A DNA stretch of 64,000 nt from Streptosporangium becharense. GTDB taxonomy: Bacteria; Actinomycetota; Actinomycetes; Streptosporangiales; Streptosporangiaceae. The first letter of the stretch is position 1, and every line of letters begins with the position of its first letter. The stretch is taken from contig NZ_JACHMP010000001.1 of assembly GCF_014204985.1 (NCBI RefSeq), forward strand, positions 1,550,001 through 1,614,000, read 5' to 3'. A program made the position numbers and the translations under genes. Of the stretch, positions 9,401 through 17,438 are shown in pieces. Under the pieces are notes generated by a model, which saw only the letters and a program-made list of their open reading frames with translations, was not told where the DNA came from and ran no database searches.

Positions 9401-10011
9401 CCGTCGCGGACCCGGCGCTCGATGTCGAGCCCGTGGTCCATGATCTCCAGGTAGTAGTCGTCCTTGCCGAAGATCTCCTGGTACCTCGCCGCGGCGGCGA
9501 CCGCCTCGTCGTACTGCCCCAGGCGCAGCCGGGTCTGCACCTCGCCGGACGGGCAGCCGGTGGTGGCCATCAGCCCTTCGGCGTGCTCGGCGAGGATGTC
9601 GGCGTCCATCCGGGCCCACTTGCGGACGAAGCCCTCGGTGTAGGCCCGCGAGGAGAGCTTCATCAGGTTCTTCAGGCCGCGTTCGTTCCTGGCCCAGATG
9701 GTCATGTGGGTGTAGTAGCCACCCGCGGAGACGTCGTCCTTCTTCTGGTGGGGCTCGCCCCACAGGACCGGCTTCTTCTGGTGGCGGGAGGCGGGGGCGA
9801 CGTACGCCTCGATGCCGATGATCGGCTTGATCCCCGCGCCGGTGGCCTGCCGGTAGAAGTCGTAGGCGCCGTGCATGTTGCCGTGGTCGGTGATCGCGAT
9901 GGCGGGCATGCCCAGGTCGCCGACCTGCTTGAACATCTGCTTGAGACGGGCGGCTCCGTCGAGCATGGAGTACTCCGTGTGGACATGCAGATGCACAAAC
10001 GAGTCTGACAT
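6490..10011 (-). CDS. dnaE: DNA polymerase III alpha subunit (replicative)
   Basis: 1173 residues, the usual DnaE1 length. The PHP domain is at the N-terminus ([26 protein letters not shown]). The polymerase core carries the catalytic acidic motif [16 protein letters not shown], preceded by [15 protein letters not shown]. Next come the [16 protein letters not shown] region, [14 protein letters not shown], the helix-hairpin-helix region ([10 protein letters not shown]...), an OB-fold near the C-terminus ([19 protein letters not shown]) and a short tail. It is the catalytic subunit of the chromosomal replicase. The ATG at 10011 has an upstream GGGGAGGG. It is monocistronic, with 227 bp to the upstream chorismate mutase gene. 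Confidence 0.97.
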   Translation of the reverse strand: MSDSFVHLHVHTEYSMLDGAARLKQMFKQVGDLGMPAIAITDHGNMHGAYDFYRQATGAGIKPIIGIEAYVAPASRHQKKPVLWGEPHQKKDDVSAGGYYTHMTIWARNERGLKNLMKLSSRAYTEGFVRKWARMDADILAEHAEGLMATTGCPSGEVQTRLRLGQYDEAVAAAARYQEIFGKDDYYLEIMDHGLDIERRVRDGLTRISKELGIPPLVTNDSHYTYESDATSHDALLCIQTGKQLSDPDRFRFDGSGYYIKTADEMRAIDSSDLWAEGCRNTLLVAEKVDPAGMFTFKNLMPTYPVPDGMTEEEFFRRQVWEGMRRRWPEGCDEEHRRQAEFELDVILQMGFPSYFLVVADFIMWAKENGIRVGPGRGSAAGSLVAYALGITDLDPLPHGLIFERFLNPDRVSMPDVDIDFDERRRGDVIRYVTEKWGADKVAMIATFGTIKAKAAIKDAARVLGYPYALGDKVSKAFPPAVMGKDIPLSGIFDSGHPRYNEAGELRKLYEEDVDVKAAIDLGKGLEGLIRQTGVHAAGVIMSSEVLTDYIPIMRRDSDGAIITQFDYPTCETLGLLKMDFLGLRNLTIIDDCLKMIEANTGTMIDLLKLPLDDRRTYELLGRGDTLGVFQLDGGGMRSLLRLMKPDNFEDISAVGALYRPGPMGANSHTNYALRKNGQQEITPIHPEFEESLADILGTTYGLIVYQEQVMAIAQKVAGFSLGKADLLRRAMGKKKKAELDKQFESFEKGMKDNGYSAAAIKTLWDILLPFSDYAFNKAHSAAYGLVSYWTAYLKANYPAEYMAALLTSVKDDKDKSALYLNECRRMGIKVLPPDVNDSDFDFTPRGTDIRFGLSAIRNVGGNVVDGIIAARREKGRFADFKDFLRKVPAIVCNKRVIESLIKAGAFDSFSHVRKGLMMVHEQAVDAIIDIKKNEAIGQDSLFGAVEGAEDQTFDVQIPPGEWDKTTLLAFEREMLGLYVSDHPLFGVEHILASGADCSVAALQDDSRPDGQVITVGGILSGLQRKVTKKGDTWVLTQLEDLEGAIEVMIFPSTYQLCATILAEDAIVFVKGRLDKREDVGKIIAMEVTAPDLTREAGGPLSVSLALNRCTPPVVGRLKEVLTAHPGTTEVHLQVHNGPKTTIVRLDDRLRVSPSPALMGDLKQLLGPACLGA

Positions 10012-10203
10012 GCGGCCCCGCCCTCCCCTTGTCGCGCCGTGGCGAAGGAAGCGTACCTAAATCCGAGTTGCCCAAGTGACTCATGCGCTTCGGGTCGGCC
10101 GGGGCGCGTCGGGACCCGGAACGGCGTATCGGGCGTCCTCGCGTCGAGGGGCCCGCCCGTGCTCGATAATACGCTTACAGCCATATATCGGACATTTCTT
10201 CGC

Positions 10204-10233
10204 TCTCCGGGGCGGCGGAACCGCCCGGGGAGA
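10204..10233 (-). terminator. Terminator-like hairpin downstream of the chorismate mutase fusion gene
   Basis: TCTCC and GGGGCGG pair with CCGCC and GGGGAGA around a CGGAA loop, a few bases past the stop of the leftward gene. No T-run is present. Confidence 0.45.
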
Positions 10234-10238
10234 CGCTC

Positions 10239-11246
10239 TCAGTCGCGGGCGGCGGCGCGCCGCTCCTCGGCGAGGTGCAGACCGGCCTCGATGACGGCGT
10301 TCATGATGGGGGCCAGGCGGGCCTCGCCCAGGGTGGGAGCGCGGCGCGCCATCTCGGCGACCAGGCGGCGCTCGCGCTCCATGTCGCGTCCGGCGAAGCC
10401 GCCGACGGGCTTCAGCCGCTGGATGGTGCCGGCCAGCTCGGCCCGGCGCTCCAGGAGGACGGCGAGGGCGGCGTCGACCCGGTCGATCGCGCCGCGGGCG
10501 GCCACCACGGACTCGGGGACCTCCCTGCGGGTGACGGCCCCCACGATCCGGACGGCCTCGCGGGCGGCGAGCGTCTCCTCCGCACCGGCGTCCGGGGCCA
10601 GCAGCAGCCCGTCGGCACCCGCGGCGACGGCGGCGGCGGCCAGGGCGGGATCGGCGCCGAGATCGGCCAGGACGGGACGGCCGGACCGCTCGCGGGCGGC
10701 TCGCATCAGGGCCAGGTCGAGGGTCGTGCCCCCCGGCTCGGTGCGGCTGCCGCTCTCGCACAACATGACCCGGTCGCCGCACCCGGCCGCGCAGCGGTCG
10801 GCGACCGCCAGCCACTCCTGGAGCGTCGCGGCCGGGGCACGCCGCAGGAGCACCGGCAGACCGAGCCCCGCGGCGGCACGCACCAGCGCGGGGTCCCGCA
10901 TCTGAGCGGCGCCGAGCACCACGCCGTCGGCACCCGCCGCGGCCGGCAGATCGGCCGCCGACCGGGGCTCGGCCAGGACCGGCCCCGCCCAGCGGGCACG
11001 GACCCTGCCCAGAGCCTCGGCCATCGACTCGGCGGTGGACTCGACCGGCGACCCGGTCGGCGACTGGGCCGGGGGGCCGGTCGGCGGTTCGGCCGGGGAC
11101 CCGGCGGCGCGGGCCCGCCCGCGATGCTCGGCCGGGCTGACCCAGCGGGCGTCCGCACCGGGACCGCCGATCACCACGGCCGGTCCGGCGCCCACCGTGA
11201 GCGTGCCCACCCGTACGGCTCCGCGTTCCGGACGTGCGGTCGACAT
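10239..11246 (-). CDS. Degenerate DAHP synthase-like domain fused to AroQ-type chorismate mutase
   Basis: 335 residues. The C-terminal ~85 residues match AroQ-type chorismate mutase: AIDRVDAALAVLLERRAELA, then K in IQRLK, and the D-x2-RE-like stretch RDMERERRLV. That domain converts chorismate to prephenate for Phe/Tyr synthesis. The N-terminal ~240 residues align by pattern with type I DAHP synthase (VVIGGPG, LPVLLRRAPAATLQEWL, RVMLCESGSRT, TLDLALM, AVAAGADGLLL). The key residues are missing: the metal-ligand Cys of AGPC is Gly, the DPSHA motif is lost, and the KPRTSPY segment is replaced by a Pro/Ser-rich insert. I therefore expect mutase activity but no DAHP synthase activity; the pseudo-domain may be a regulatory or scaffold module. 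GGGAG precedes the ATG at 11246. A leader peptide and terminator lie upstream. Confidence 0.75.
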   Translation of the reverse strand: MSTARPERGAVRVGTLTVGAGPAVVIGGPGADARWVSPAEHRGRARAAGSPAEPPTGPPAQSPTGSPVESTAESMAEALGRVRARWAGPVLAEPRSAADLPAAAGADGVVLGAAQMRDPALVRAAAGLGLPVLLRRAPAATLQEWLAVADRCAAGCGDRVMLCESGSRTEPGGTTLDLALMRAARERSGRPVLADLGADPALAAAAVAAGADGLLLAPDAGAEETLAAREAVRIVGAVTRREVPESVVAARGAIDRVDAALAVLLERRAELAGTIQRLKPVGGFAGRDMERERRLVAEMARRAPTLGEARLAPIMNAVIEAGLHLAEERRAAARD

Positions 11247-11297
11247 GTCGGCTCCCGTGGTCGGCCGGCGCGCGTCCCGCGAGCCGGCGGTCGGTCA

Positions 11298-11335
11298 GAA
11301 ACAGAAAAGAGGCAGAGACTCCGCGTCTCCGCCTC
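11298..11335 (-). terminator. Intrinsic terminator (candidate attenuator) upstream of the chorismate mutase fusion
   Basis: On the minus strand an 11-bp stem, GAGGCGGAGAC with GTCTCTGCCTC (one G-T wobble), encloses a 5-base loop and is followed by TTTTCTGTTTC. This is a textbook Rho-independent terminator, unusual here for having a T-run. It lies between the leader peptide and the gene start, so it would end transcription before the gene unless relieved. Confidence 0.65.
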
Positions 11336-11368
11336 GTGCCGGCTCCGGCTGGTCGCTAGATCACGCTG

Positions 11369-11419
11369 TCACGACCGGCCCTCCGGAGCCGGCTCGGTAA
11401 ACGCGAAACAGCAAGTCAT
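11369..11419 (-). CDS. Putative leader peptide MTCCFAFTEPAPEGRS
   Basis: A 16-codon reading frame with its own Shine-Dalgarno-like AAGGTGG six bases before the ATG. It encodes two Phe codons (TTC, TTT) and two Cys codons (TGC, TGT) near the start. TTT is very rare in DNA of this composition. The 3' half of the frame forms a perfect 10-bp stem (CCGGCTCCGG with CCGGAGCCGG, minus strand) just before the intrinsic terminator. The arrangement resembles amino-acid attenuation of a Phe/Tyr pathway gene. I could not find a strong antiterminator pairing (only a 5-bp alternative), so the mechanism is not established. Confidence 0.5.
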   Translation of the reverse strand: MTCCFAFTEPAPEGRS

Positions 11420-11560
11420 GGGTTCCACCTTAGGTCATGTCCCCGGCACCCGCCACCCACTGGACATCGAGTCTCGACATATGGACAACACGGGTTCGTG
11501 CGAGTCGATCACTTTACTTGGCTGTGAGAGGATTCGGGGGTTTAGAAGGAGGTAAGCCGG

Positions 11561-14068
11561 TTGATGGCCGAAGCACAGCCCGAGGGGCGCCGTATCGCCT
11601 CCCGCTACCACCTGCTCGAAGCCATCGGCCGGGGTGGCATGGGCATCGTGTGGCGGGCCCATGACGAGTTCCTGGACCGCGAGGTCGCCATCAAGGAGGT
11701 CCGCTACGCGGACATGCTCGGCGAGGCCACCCAGGACGACTTCAACCGGCGCACCAAGCGCGAGGCTCGCGCGGCGGGGCGGCTGACCCACCCGAACGTG
11801 GTCGTCGTCCACGACGTGGTCGAGGAGGACGGGCGCCCCTGGATCGTCATGCAGCTGGTGGAGTCCCGCTCGCTCGGCAAGGTCCTGCGGCAGGACGGGC
11901 CGCTGCCGCCCCGGCGGGTCGCGGAGATCGGCCTGCAACTGCTGGACGCGCTGCGGGCCGCGCACGCCCAGGGGGTTCTGCACCGCGACGTCAAGCCGGA
12001 GAACGTGCTGCTGGCCGACGACGGCCGGGTGGTGCTGACCGACTTCGGCATCGCGACGCTGGAGGCCGAGACCGCGCTGACCATGACCGGCATCGCCGGC
12101 ACCCCCGCGTTCATCCCGCCGGAGCGGATCAAAGGCGCGAGCGCGCAGCGCGAGTCCGACCTGTGGTCGCTCGGCGCCACCCTGTACGCCGCCGTGGAGG
12201 GCAAGCCCCCGCACGACCGCGGCGGGGCCCTGCCGACCATGCACGCCATCCTGAACGACGAGCCCGCACCCCCGGTCCACGCCGGACGGCTGTCCCCGGT
12301 CCTGGAGGGGCTGCTCCGCAAGGATCCCGCCGAGCGCCTGACCTACTCCCAGGCCGAACGGCTGCTGCGCAGGGCGATCGAGGAGGAGAGCAAGCCCGAG
12401 CGGCCCCGGCCCGCCAGAACCGCCGTCATGCCGGTCGCGGGCCCGGCGGACGAGACCGACCCGGGGGCCCGTTTCCGGTCCGAGGAGGTGCCGGAGACCG
12501 GCGCGAAGCTGGGCGGCGTACCCGGCGTACCCGGCGTACCCGCCGCGTCCGGCGGCGCGGACCCGAAGGCCGCCGCACCCGGGGCTCCGGCCCCGAAGAC
12601 ACCCGCCTCCGGTGCCCCCGCCCCGAAGACGCGCGGACCCGCGGCGTCCGGCGGTACGGCTCCGGAGAAGCCCGCCCCCGCGCCGTCGCGCCGCGAGGAG
12701 GCGGAGGAGAGCGCGGCCGTGGCGCCTGCCGCCACCGCCCGGGAGGGGAAGAGCGGCGGGAAGGCGGGGAACCCGCCCGCCCCGGCACCGGCCCGCAAGC
12801 CCGGCGCGGTCTCCGCCGGCGACGACGCCGAGGCCGACCGGCCCACCACCAAGGCCAGGCCGGTGACCGGCGCGGGCCGACCCGCTCCCACGGCCAAGTT
12901 CCCCGCCGCGACGGGCGAACCCCCCGCCGCGGCCGGGTCCACCGCCGCCCGGCCCTCCGCGTCCGCGACCGGCTCTTCCCCGGTGGGCTTCTCCGCGTCC
13001 GCCGCCGGGTCCACGGCCGAACCTCCCGCCGCCGGGTCCGCGGCCGGATCCCCCGCCGCCGGGTCCGCGGCCGGATCCCCCGCCGCCGGGTCCGCGGCCA
13101 AGGCGGCGGCCGAGGCGGCGAGCCCCACGTCCGCTCCGCCGTCCGGCGGCAAGCCCGCGTCCACCCCGGCGCGGACGAAACCCGCCCCGTCCGCGCGGCC
13201 CAACCCCTTCCCTCCGGTGGGACGCACCCCCGTGACACGCGCGCCGGAGCCCGTCCCGGCCGCCCGCACCGAACCCGCTCCCCGTCCGGAGCCGGCGACC
13301 TCCTCCTACGACGACTACGGCTCCGGCATCCCCATGGTCACCTCGCGGGAGCCGGAATCCCGGCCGGCCCCGATCAAACGGGGCCTGCTGGTGCTCCTGC
13401 CCGCGCTGCTGATCGTCGGTGGCGTCGCCGGGTGGCTCGGCATGCGCAGCAGTGAGATGGAGCGGACCCAGCGGAAACACCCGGCCACGTCGGAGTCGCC
13501 GTCCGGTGGGTCGAGCGAGTCCGGGAGCCGGGGCAAGGGGGAGAAGGCGTCCCCGGGAAGCTCGGCCGGCTCCCAGTCGCCCGAGTCGCCGTCCTCGCCG
13601 AGCCCCACGAAGTCGAAGCCGAAGTCCGCCCTGCCCGACGGCTGGCACACGCACAAGGACCCCAACGGCTTCTCCATCGGCCTGCCCAAGGGCTGGAAGG
13701 TGGACAAGCGGCCCGGTCAGCAGGTCTGGTTCCGCGGGCCGAACCGGTCGAGCTACGTCATGGTCGAGTACACCGAGAACCCCGGCCCCGACCCGAAGCA
13801 GGACTGGTACGACCAGGAGCCCGTCGTCCGCGGCTCCTTCTCCGGATACAAGCGGATCCGGATCGAGAAGGCCGACTACATGAAGAAGGCCGCCGACTGG
13901 GAGTTCACCTGGAACATGAGCTCGGGCAAGGCCCGCGTGCTCAACCGGGGGTTCGTCACCAAGGGCGGCCGGGGCTACGCGATCTACTGGCACACCCTGG
14001 CCAAGGACTGGAAGAAGAACTTCCACTACTTCGAGGGGTTCGCCGCGACGTTCTCCTCGAAGAAGTGA
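11561..14068 (+). CDS. Receptor Ser/Thr protein kinase with extracellular GW-type domain (1)
   Basis: 835 residues. The kinase domain spans about residues 16-280: glycine loop GRGGMGIVWRA, invariant Lys45 in AIKEV, catalytic HRDVKPEN (Asp143), DFG in TDFGIA, GTPAFIPPE, and SDLWSLG. A long Ala/Pro/Gly-rich cytoplasmic linker (about 285-600) includes a 27-bp tandem repeat. One TM helix lies at about 604-628, then a Ser-rich spacer and a ~140-residue extracellular domain (GWHTHKDPNGFSIGLPKGW ... ADWEFTWN ... YAIYWHT). That domain recurs in the kinase at 14141, so it is probably a sensor for an unknown ligand. AAGGAGG precedes the start; TTG at 11561 (8 bases from it) or ATG at 11564 could be used. 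It is divergent from the chorismate mutase leader. Confidence 0.88.
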   Translation: MMAEAQPEGRRIASRYHLLEAIGRGGMGIVWRAHDEFLDREVAIKEVRYADMLGEATQDDFNRRTKREARAAGRLTHPNVVVVHDVVEEDGRPWIVMQLVESRSLGKVLRQDGPLPPRRVAEIGLQLLDALRAAHAQGVLHRDVKPENVLLADDGRVVLTDFGIATLEAETALTMTGIAGTPAFIPPERIKGASAQRESDLWSLGATLYAAVEGKPPHDRGGALPTMHAILNDEPAPPVHAGRLSPVLEGLLRKDPAERLTYSQAERLLRRAIEEESKPERPRPARTAVMPVAGPADETDPGARFRSEEVPETGAKLGGVPGVPGVPAASGGADPKAAAPGAPAPKTPASGAPAPKTRGPAASGGTAPEKPAPAPSRREEAEESAAVAPAATAREGKSGGKAGNPPAPAPARKPGAVSAGDDAEADRPTTKARPVTGAGRPAPTAKFPAATGEPPAAAGSTAARPSASATGSSPVGFSASAAGSTAEPPAAGSAAGSPAAGSAAGSPAAGSAAKAAAEAASPTSAPPSGGKPASTPARTKPAPSARPNPFPPVGRTPVTRAPEPVPAARTEPAPRPEPATSSYDDYGSGIPMVTSREPESRPAPIKRGLLVLLPALLIVGGVAGWLGMRSSEMERTQRKHPATSESPSGGSSESGSRGKGEKASPGSSAGSQSPESPSSPSPTKSKPKSALPDGWHTHKDPNGFSIGLPKGWKVDKRPGQQVWFRGPNRSSYVMVEYTENPGPDPKQDWYDQEPVVRGSFSGYKRIRIEKADYMKKAADWEFTWNMSSGKARVLNRGFVTKGGRGYAIYWHTLAKDWKKNFHYFEGFAATFSSKK
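13028..13099 (+). repeat. 27-bp tandem repeat in kinase linker
   Basis: About 2.7 copies of a 27-bp unit encode AAGSAAGSP in the disordered linker of the first kinase. It is in frame and of low complexity. Confidence 0.75.
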
Positions 14069-14140
14069 GGGAGGCTCCGCACCGGCTACGATTCGTGGGC
14101 CTGTGAGAGGGCCGGGGGAACGACGGAAAGAGCTGCGGGA

Positions 14141-16126
14141 ATGACGGAAAGAAAGGTCGCGGGCCGCTACCGGCTGCTCGAACCCCTCGGTGAGGGGGGC
14201 ATGGGCGTGGTCTGGCGTGCCCACGACGAGCTCCTCGACCGGGTCGTCGCGGTCAAGGAGGTCCACTACCGGGGAGTGGGTGAGGAGGCTCGCGCCGATC
14301 TGAACCGGCGCACGATCCGCGAGGCCCGGACCGCCGGGCGGCTCGACCACCCCTCCGTGGTCGTCGTCCACGACGTGGTCGAGGAGGACGGGCGCCCCTG
14401 GATCGTCATGCAGCTGGTCCGGTCCCGGTCGCTGGGCGAGACCGTCCGCTCCGGCGGGCCGCTCCCTCCCGAGCGGGTGGCGGCGATCGGGCTGCGCGTG
14501 TTGAGCGCGCTGCGTGCCGCGCACGACGCCGGAGTCCTGCACCGCGACGTCAAACCGGAGAACGTGCTGCTGGCCGACGACGGCCGGGTGGTGCTGACCG
14601 ACTTCGGCATCGCCTCCATGACGCAGGAGGCGGGCATCACCCGCACCGGCGGCGTGGTCGGCACCCCCGCGTTCCTGCCGCCGGAGCGGCTGCACAACCT
14701 GCCCGCCACCCCCGAGTCGGACCTGTGGTCCCTGGGGGCGACGCTGTACGCGGCGCTGGAGGGCCGGCCGCCGTTCGAGCGTGCCACGCCCGCCGCGACC
14801 ATGATGGCCGTCCTCAACGGCGAGCCGAGCCCGATGTCCCACACCGGCCCGCTGGCCACCGTGATCCTCGGCCTGCTGGCGGGGGATCCGGCCGCGCGGA
14901 TGACGGCGGAGCAGGCCGAGGCCCTGCTGAGCCAGGCCGAGCGGGGCGGCGGCACCTCCCCCGGGGGGAACACCCCGCACCGCCCGACGCTGCCCCTGCA
15001 GCCCGACGCCACGGCCTACGGCTTCCCCACCCCCTACGGCGTGCAACCGCCCTTCGGCGCAGCACCCCCCGGGGAACACCCCACCCACAGCGGACACCAG
15101 GGCCACGGCGTACAGCCGCCCTTCGGCGCAGCACCCCCCGGGGAACACCCCACCCACAGCGGACACCAGGGCCACGGCGTACAGCCGCCCTTCGGCGCAG
15201 CACCCCCCGGGGAACACCCCACCCACAGCGGACACCAGGGCCACGGCGTACAGCCGCCCTTCGGCGCAGCACCCCCTGAGGAACACCCCACCCACAGCGG
15301 ACACCAGGGCCAGCAGGGCCACCAGGGCCCTCCGCCGCAACCGCCGTACCCGGCCGCTCCGACCCGGCACGGGTATTCACCGTACGACTCCCAGCCCCCG
15401 CGGCCGGAAGTCTGGCCGCAGCAGGCTTCGCACGGCGCCGAGGGCGGGCACGAGCCGGTGAGGCGGTCGCGGGCCGGACGGCCGGTGCTCCTGATCGGGG
15501 TGGTCGCACTGGTGGCGGCGGTCGGGGTCGGCGGATGGCTGGCCGTGCGCGGCACGGGCGGCGCGACGGACGACCCGGGCGGCACGCGGACGACCGCTCC
15601 GGTCGCCGGCGGCCGGACGGACTCCGCCGAGACTCCCGAGCCGTCTGCGGAGGAGACCCCCGAGGCGACCCCCACCCCCAGCTCGAAGATCCCCGCCGGC
15701 TGGAAGGTGCACCGCGACCCGCTGGGCTTCTCCGTCGCGGTGCCCCGCGGCTGGGAGGTCACCTACTCCAAGGGCCGCAACCGGGTGGAGTTCCGGGAGC
15801 CGGGGTCCGAGGCCTTCCTGTGGATCGAGTCGACCGAAGACCCCGAGAAGGACCCGCTGCGGCACTGGGAGAAGGTGGAGCAGGCCGGGACGGCCCAGAA
15901 CGTGTGGCCCGAGTACGAGCGGGTCGGCCTGACCGAGCTGACCTACCAGGGTGTGCCCGCCGCCGACTGGGAGTTCACCTACGTCAAGGACGGCGTCCGC
16001 AGGCATGTGCTGGACCGCGGTTTCCGCACCCGCGAGGACAATCCGTACGCGATCTACTGGGAGAGCCCCGATTCGGAGTGGGACTCCTCCTACTTCGACC
16101 GGTTCGTCAGGACCTTCCGGCCGTGA
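14141..16126 (+). CDS. Receptor Ser/Thr protein kinase with extracellular GW-type domain (2)
   Basis: 661 residues, paralogous to the preceding kinase. It has G-loop GEGGMGVVWRA, Lys39, HRDVKPEN with Asp136, TDFGIA, GTPAFLPPE and SDLWSLG. The juxtamembrane linker (about residues 280-440) is Pro/His/Gln-rich and contains four copies of a 23-residue repeat. A TM helix lies at about 446-468 (VLLIGVVALVAAVGVGGW). The extracellular domain (GWKVHRDPLGFSVAVPRGW ... ADWEFTYV ... YAIYWES) matches that of the first kinase along its length. The two genes are tandem, 72 bp apart, and probably arose by duplication. The ATG at 14141 has weak GGAA-type sequence upstream. Substrates are unknown; in actinobacteria such kinases often phosphorylate division and wall proteins. 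Confidence 0.9.
   Translation: MTERKVAGRYRLLEPLGEGGMGVVWRAHDELLDRVVAVKEVHYRGVGEEARADLNRRTIREARTAGRLDHPSVVVVHDVVEEDGRPWIVMQLVRSRSLGETVRSGGPLPPERVAAIGLRVLSALRAAHDAGVLHRDVKPENVLLADDGRVVLTDFGIASMTQEAGITRTGGVVGTPAFLPPERLHNLPATPESDLWSLGATLYAALEGRPPFERATPAATMMAVLNGEPSPMSHTGPLATVILGLLAGDPAARMTAEQAEALLSQAERGGGTSPGGNTPHRPTLPLQPDATAYGFPTPYGVQPPFGAAPPGEHPTHSGHQGHGVQPPFGAAPPGEHPTHSGHQGHGVQPPFGAAPPGEHPTHSGHQGHGVQPPFGAAPPEEHPTHSGHQGQQGHQGPPPQPPYPAAPTRHGYSPYDSQPPRPEVWPQQASHGAEGGHEPVRRSRAGRPVLLIGVVALVAAVGVGGWLAVRGTGGATDDPGGTRTTAPVAGGRTDSAETPEPSAEETPEATPTPSSKIPAGWKVHRDPLGFSVAVPRGWEVTYSKGRNRVEFREPGSEAFLWIESTEDPEKDPLRHWEKVEQAGTAQNVWPEYERVGLTELTYQGVPAADWEFTYVKDGVRRHVLDRGFRTREDNPYAIYWESPDSEWDSSYFDRFVRTFRP
15044..15310 (+). 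repeat. Four in-frame copies of a 69-bp tandem repeat
   Basis: Units begin at 15044, 15113, 15182 and 15251. Each encodes 23 residues, QPPFGAAPPGEHPTHSGHQG followed by HGV. The copies are nearly identical at the DNA level; the fourth has Glu for Gly at one site and diverges after 20 residues. Such identity suggests recent expansion and likely copy-number variation between strains. Confidence 0.92.
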
Positions 16127-16223
16127 GCCGCCGCGGGGTGCGGCCCCGGCCGGATGGACGGCGCGCCTCCACCCGTATGCCGGCCATGACCAGGGTTAAC
16201 AGACGGACATAAGCTCGTTTCTC

Positions 16224-16904
16224 ATGAAAGAGACCACTCGTTCCTCGGCGATCAGGGACGGACTGGGCGTGGGGATCGCGGTGGGTCTCGCCGGGGTGGC
16301 CTTCGGCGCGGCGGCGGTCACCGCCGGGCTGACCGTCATGCAGGCCTGCGTGCTGAGCCTGTTCGCCTTCACCGGCGCCTCCCAGTTCGCGCTGGTCGGC
16401 GTCGTCGCGGGCGGCGGCAGCCTGGTCGCGGGCACCGCGGGTGCGATACTGCTGGGGGCTCGCAACGGCCTGTACGGCCTGCGTCTCGCCGATCTGCTCG
16501 GCGTACGGGGCTGGGCCAGGCTGCCGGCGGCCCACGGAGTGATCGACGAGACAGCCGCGGTCGCCCTGGCCCAGCCGGACGAGCGGTCGGCCAGGACCGG
16601 GTTCTTCGTCACGTTCGCCAGCCTCTATCTCACCTGGAACACCACCACCCTGCTCGGGGCGGTGGGCACCTCGCAGGTCGCCGACCCCGCGGTGTTCGGG
16701 CTGGACTCGGTCGGCCCCGCGACGTTCCTGGCCATCCTGTGGCCCCGGCTCACCGGCCGGGGACGGGAGGCCCGGACCTCACGGTTGGTCGCGGGCGGCG
16801 GTGCGGCGGTCGCACTGGCCGCGACCCCGTTCACCCCGCCGGGCGTGCCGGTGCTGCTGGCGGCCGTGGCCGCGCTCGCCGTCCTGCTGAGGAGGCCGAA
16901 GTGA
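16224..16904 (+). CDS. azlC: AzlC family branched-chain amino acid exporter, large subunit
   Basis: 226 residues, all-helical integral membrane protein. The family pattern is clear: GLAGVAFGAAAVTAGL at the N-terminus, then FTGASQFALVGV and LLGARNGLYGLRLA, typical of AzlC. With the small AzlD partner it exports branched-chain amino acids or analogues through the cytoplasmic membrane. The stop overlaps the azlD start by 4 bp. The start at 16224 follows a short 97-bp gap after the second kinase. Confidence 0.88.
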   Translation: MKETTRSSAIRDGLGVGIAVGLAGVAFGAAAVTAGLTVMQACVLSLFAFTGASQFALVGVVAGGGSLVAGTAGAILLGARNGLYGLRLADLLGVRGWARLPAAHGVIDETAAVALAQPDERSARTGFFVTFASLYLTWNTTTLLGAVGTSQVADPAVFGLDSVGPATFLAILWPRLTGRGREARTSRLVAGGGAAVALAATPFTPPGVPVLLAAVAALAVLLRRPK

Positions 16905-17212
16905 CGATCTGGTGGGCCGTCGCCGCCACGTGCGCCGCGTGTTACATGCTGAAGCTGGCCGGGTTGTCGGCGCCGCGCCGGATCCTCGACCATCCGGGGG
17001 TGCAGCGCTTCGCGGCGCTGGTCCCGGTGGCGCTGCTCGCCGCGTTGATCGCGGTGCAGTCCTTCGCGCACGGGCAGGAACTCCACGTCGACTGGCCGCG
17101 CACCGCGGGGCTCGGCGCGGCCGTCGTGGCCCTGCTGGCCCGTGCCCCGTTCCTGGTGGTCCTGGCGGTGGCGGCCGTGGTGACCGCCGCGACGCGGTAT
17201 CTGCTGGGCTGA
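16901..17212 (+). CDS. azlD: AzlD-like small subunit of branched-chain amino acid exporter
   Basis: 103 residues starting with GTG at 16901, which overlaps the azlC stop (GTGA). It has three to four TM segments: TIWWAVAATCAACYMLKLAG, LVPVALLAALIAVQSF, AVVALLARAPFLVVLAVAAVVTAATRYL. Size, topology and the position directly after azlC identify it as the AzlD partner. GGAGG sits about 5 bases upstream inside azlC, consistent with translational coupling. Confidence 0.85.
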   Translation: MTIWWAVAATCAACYMLKLAGLSAPRRILDHPGVQRFAALVPVALLAALIAVQSFAHGQELHVDWPRTAGLGAAVVALLARAPFLVVLAVAAVVTAATRYLLG

Positions 17213-17438
17213 GCCTCGGCGCACGCCGGGCCTGGCGTCCCCGCGGCGACCGTCATGCCTCGCCCGTAGAAGATCTACCTCACCGATACACGTCCTCCGG
17301 TGCCCCGGTGGGGAGCGCCCGGCCCCGCAGGTCAGCGCCGGGCCGGAGCGGAGAGGTGATCACCGGAGGGCGTCCCTCCCCCGGCGGGTCATCCGCCGGG
17401 CCCTGATTGTCACCACTTTTCAGGGGTAGTCGAGGCGC

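Noticed and set aside
6604-10008. A 1134-residue plus-strand frame opposite dnaE
   Set aside because: Shadow of a conserved gene; its translation is repetitive Val/Leu/Gly/Asp and has no ribosome site or domain.
11518-11546. Promoter TTGGCT-N17-TTTAGA before the first kinase
   Set aside because: The predicted start would fall at or beyond the Shine-Dalgarno AAGGAGG, removing it from the mRNA, so I do not call it.
13028-13099. CRISPR-like short tandem repeat
   Set aside because: Repeats are contiguous, in frame, and lack spacers; they encode a protein linker. No CRISPR or cas gene occurs in the window.
11435-15370. A 1311-residue minus-strand open frame opposite two kinase genes
   Set aside because: It is antisense to two clear kinases, has low-complexity Arg/Gly/Val/Leu-rich translation and no family motif; very high GC removes stop codons from shadow frames.
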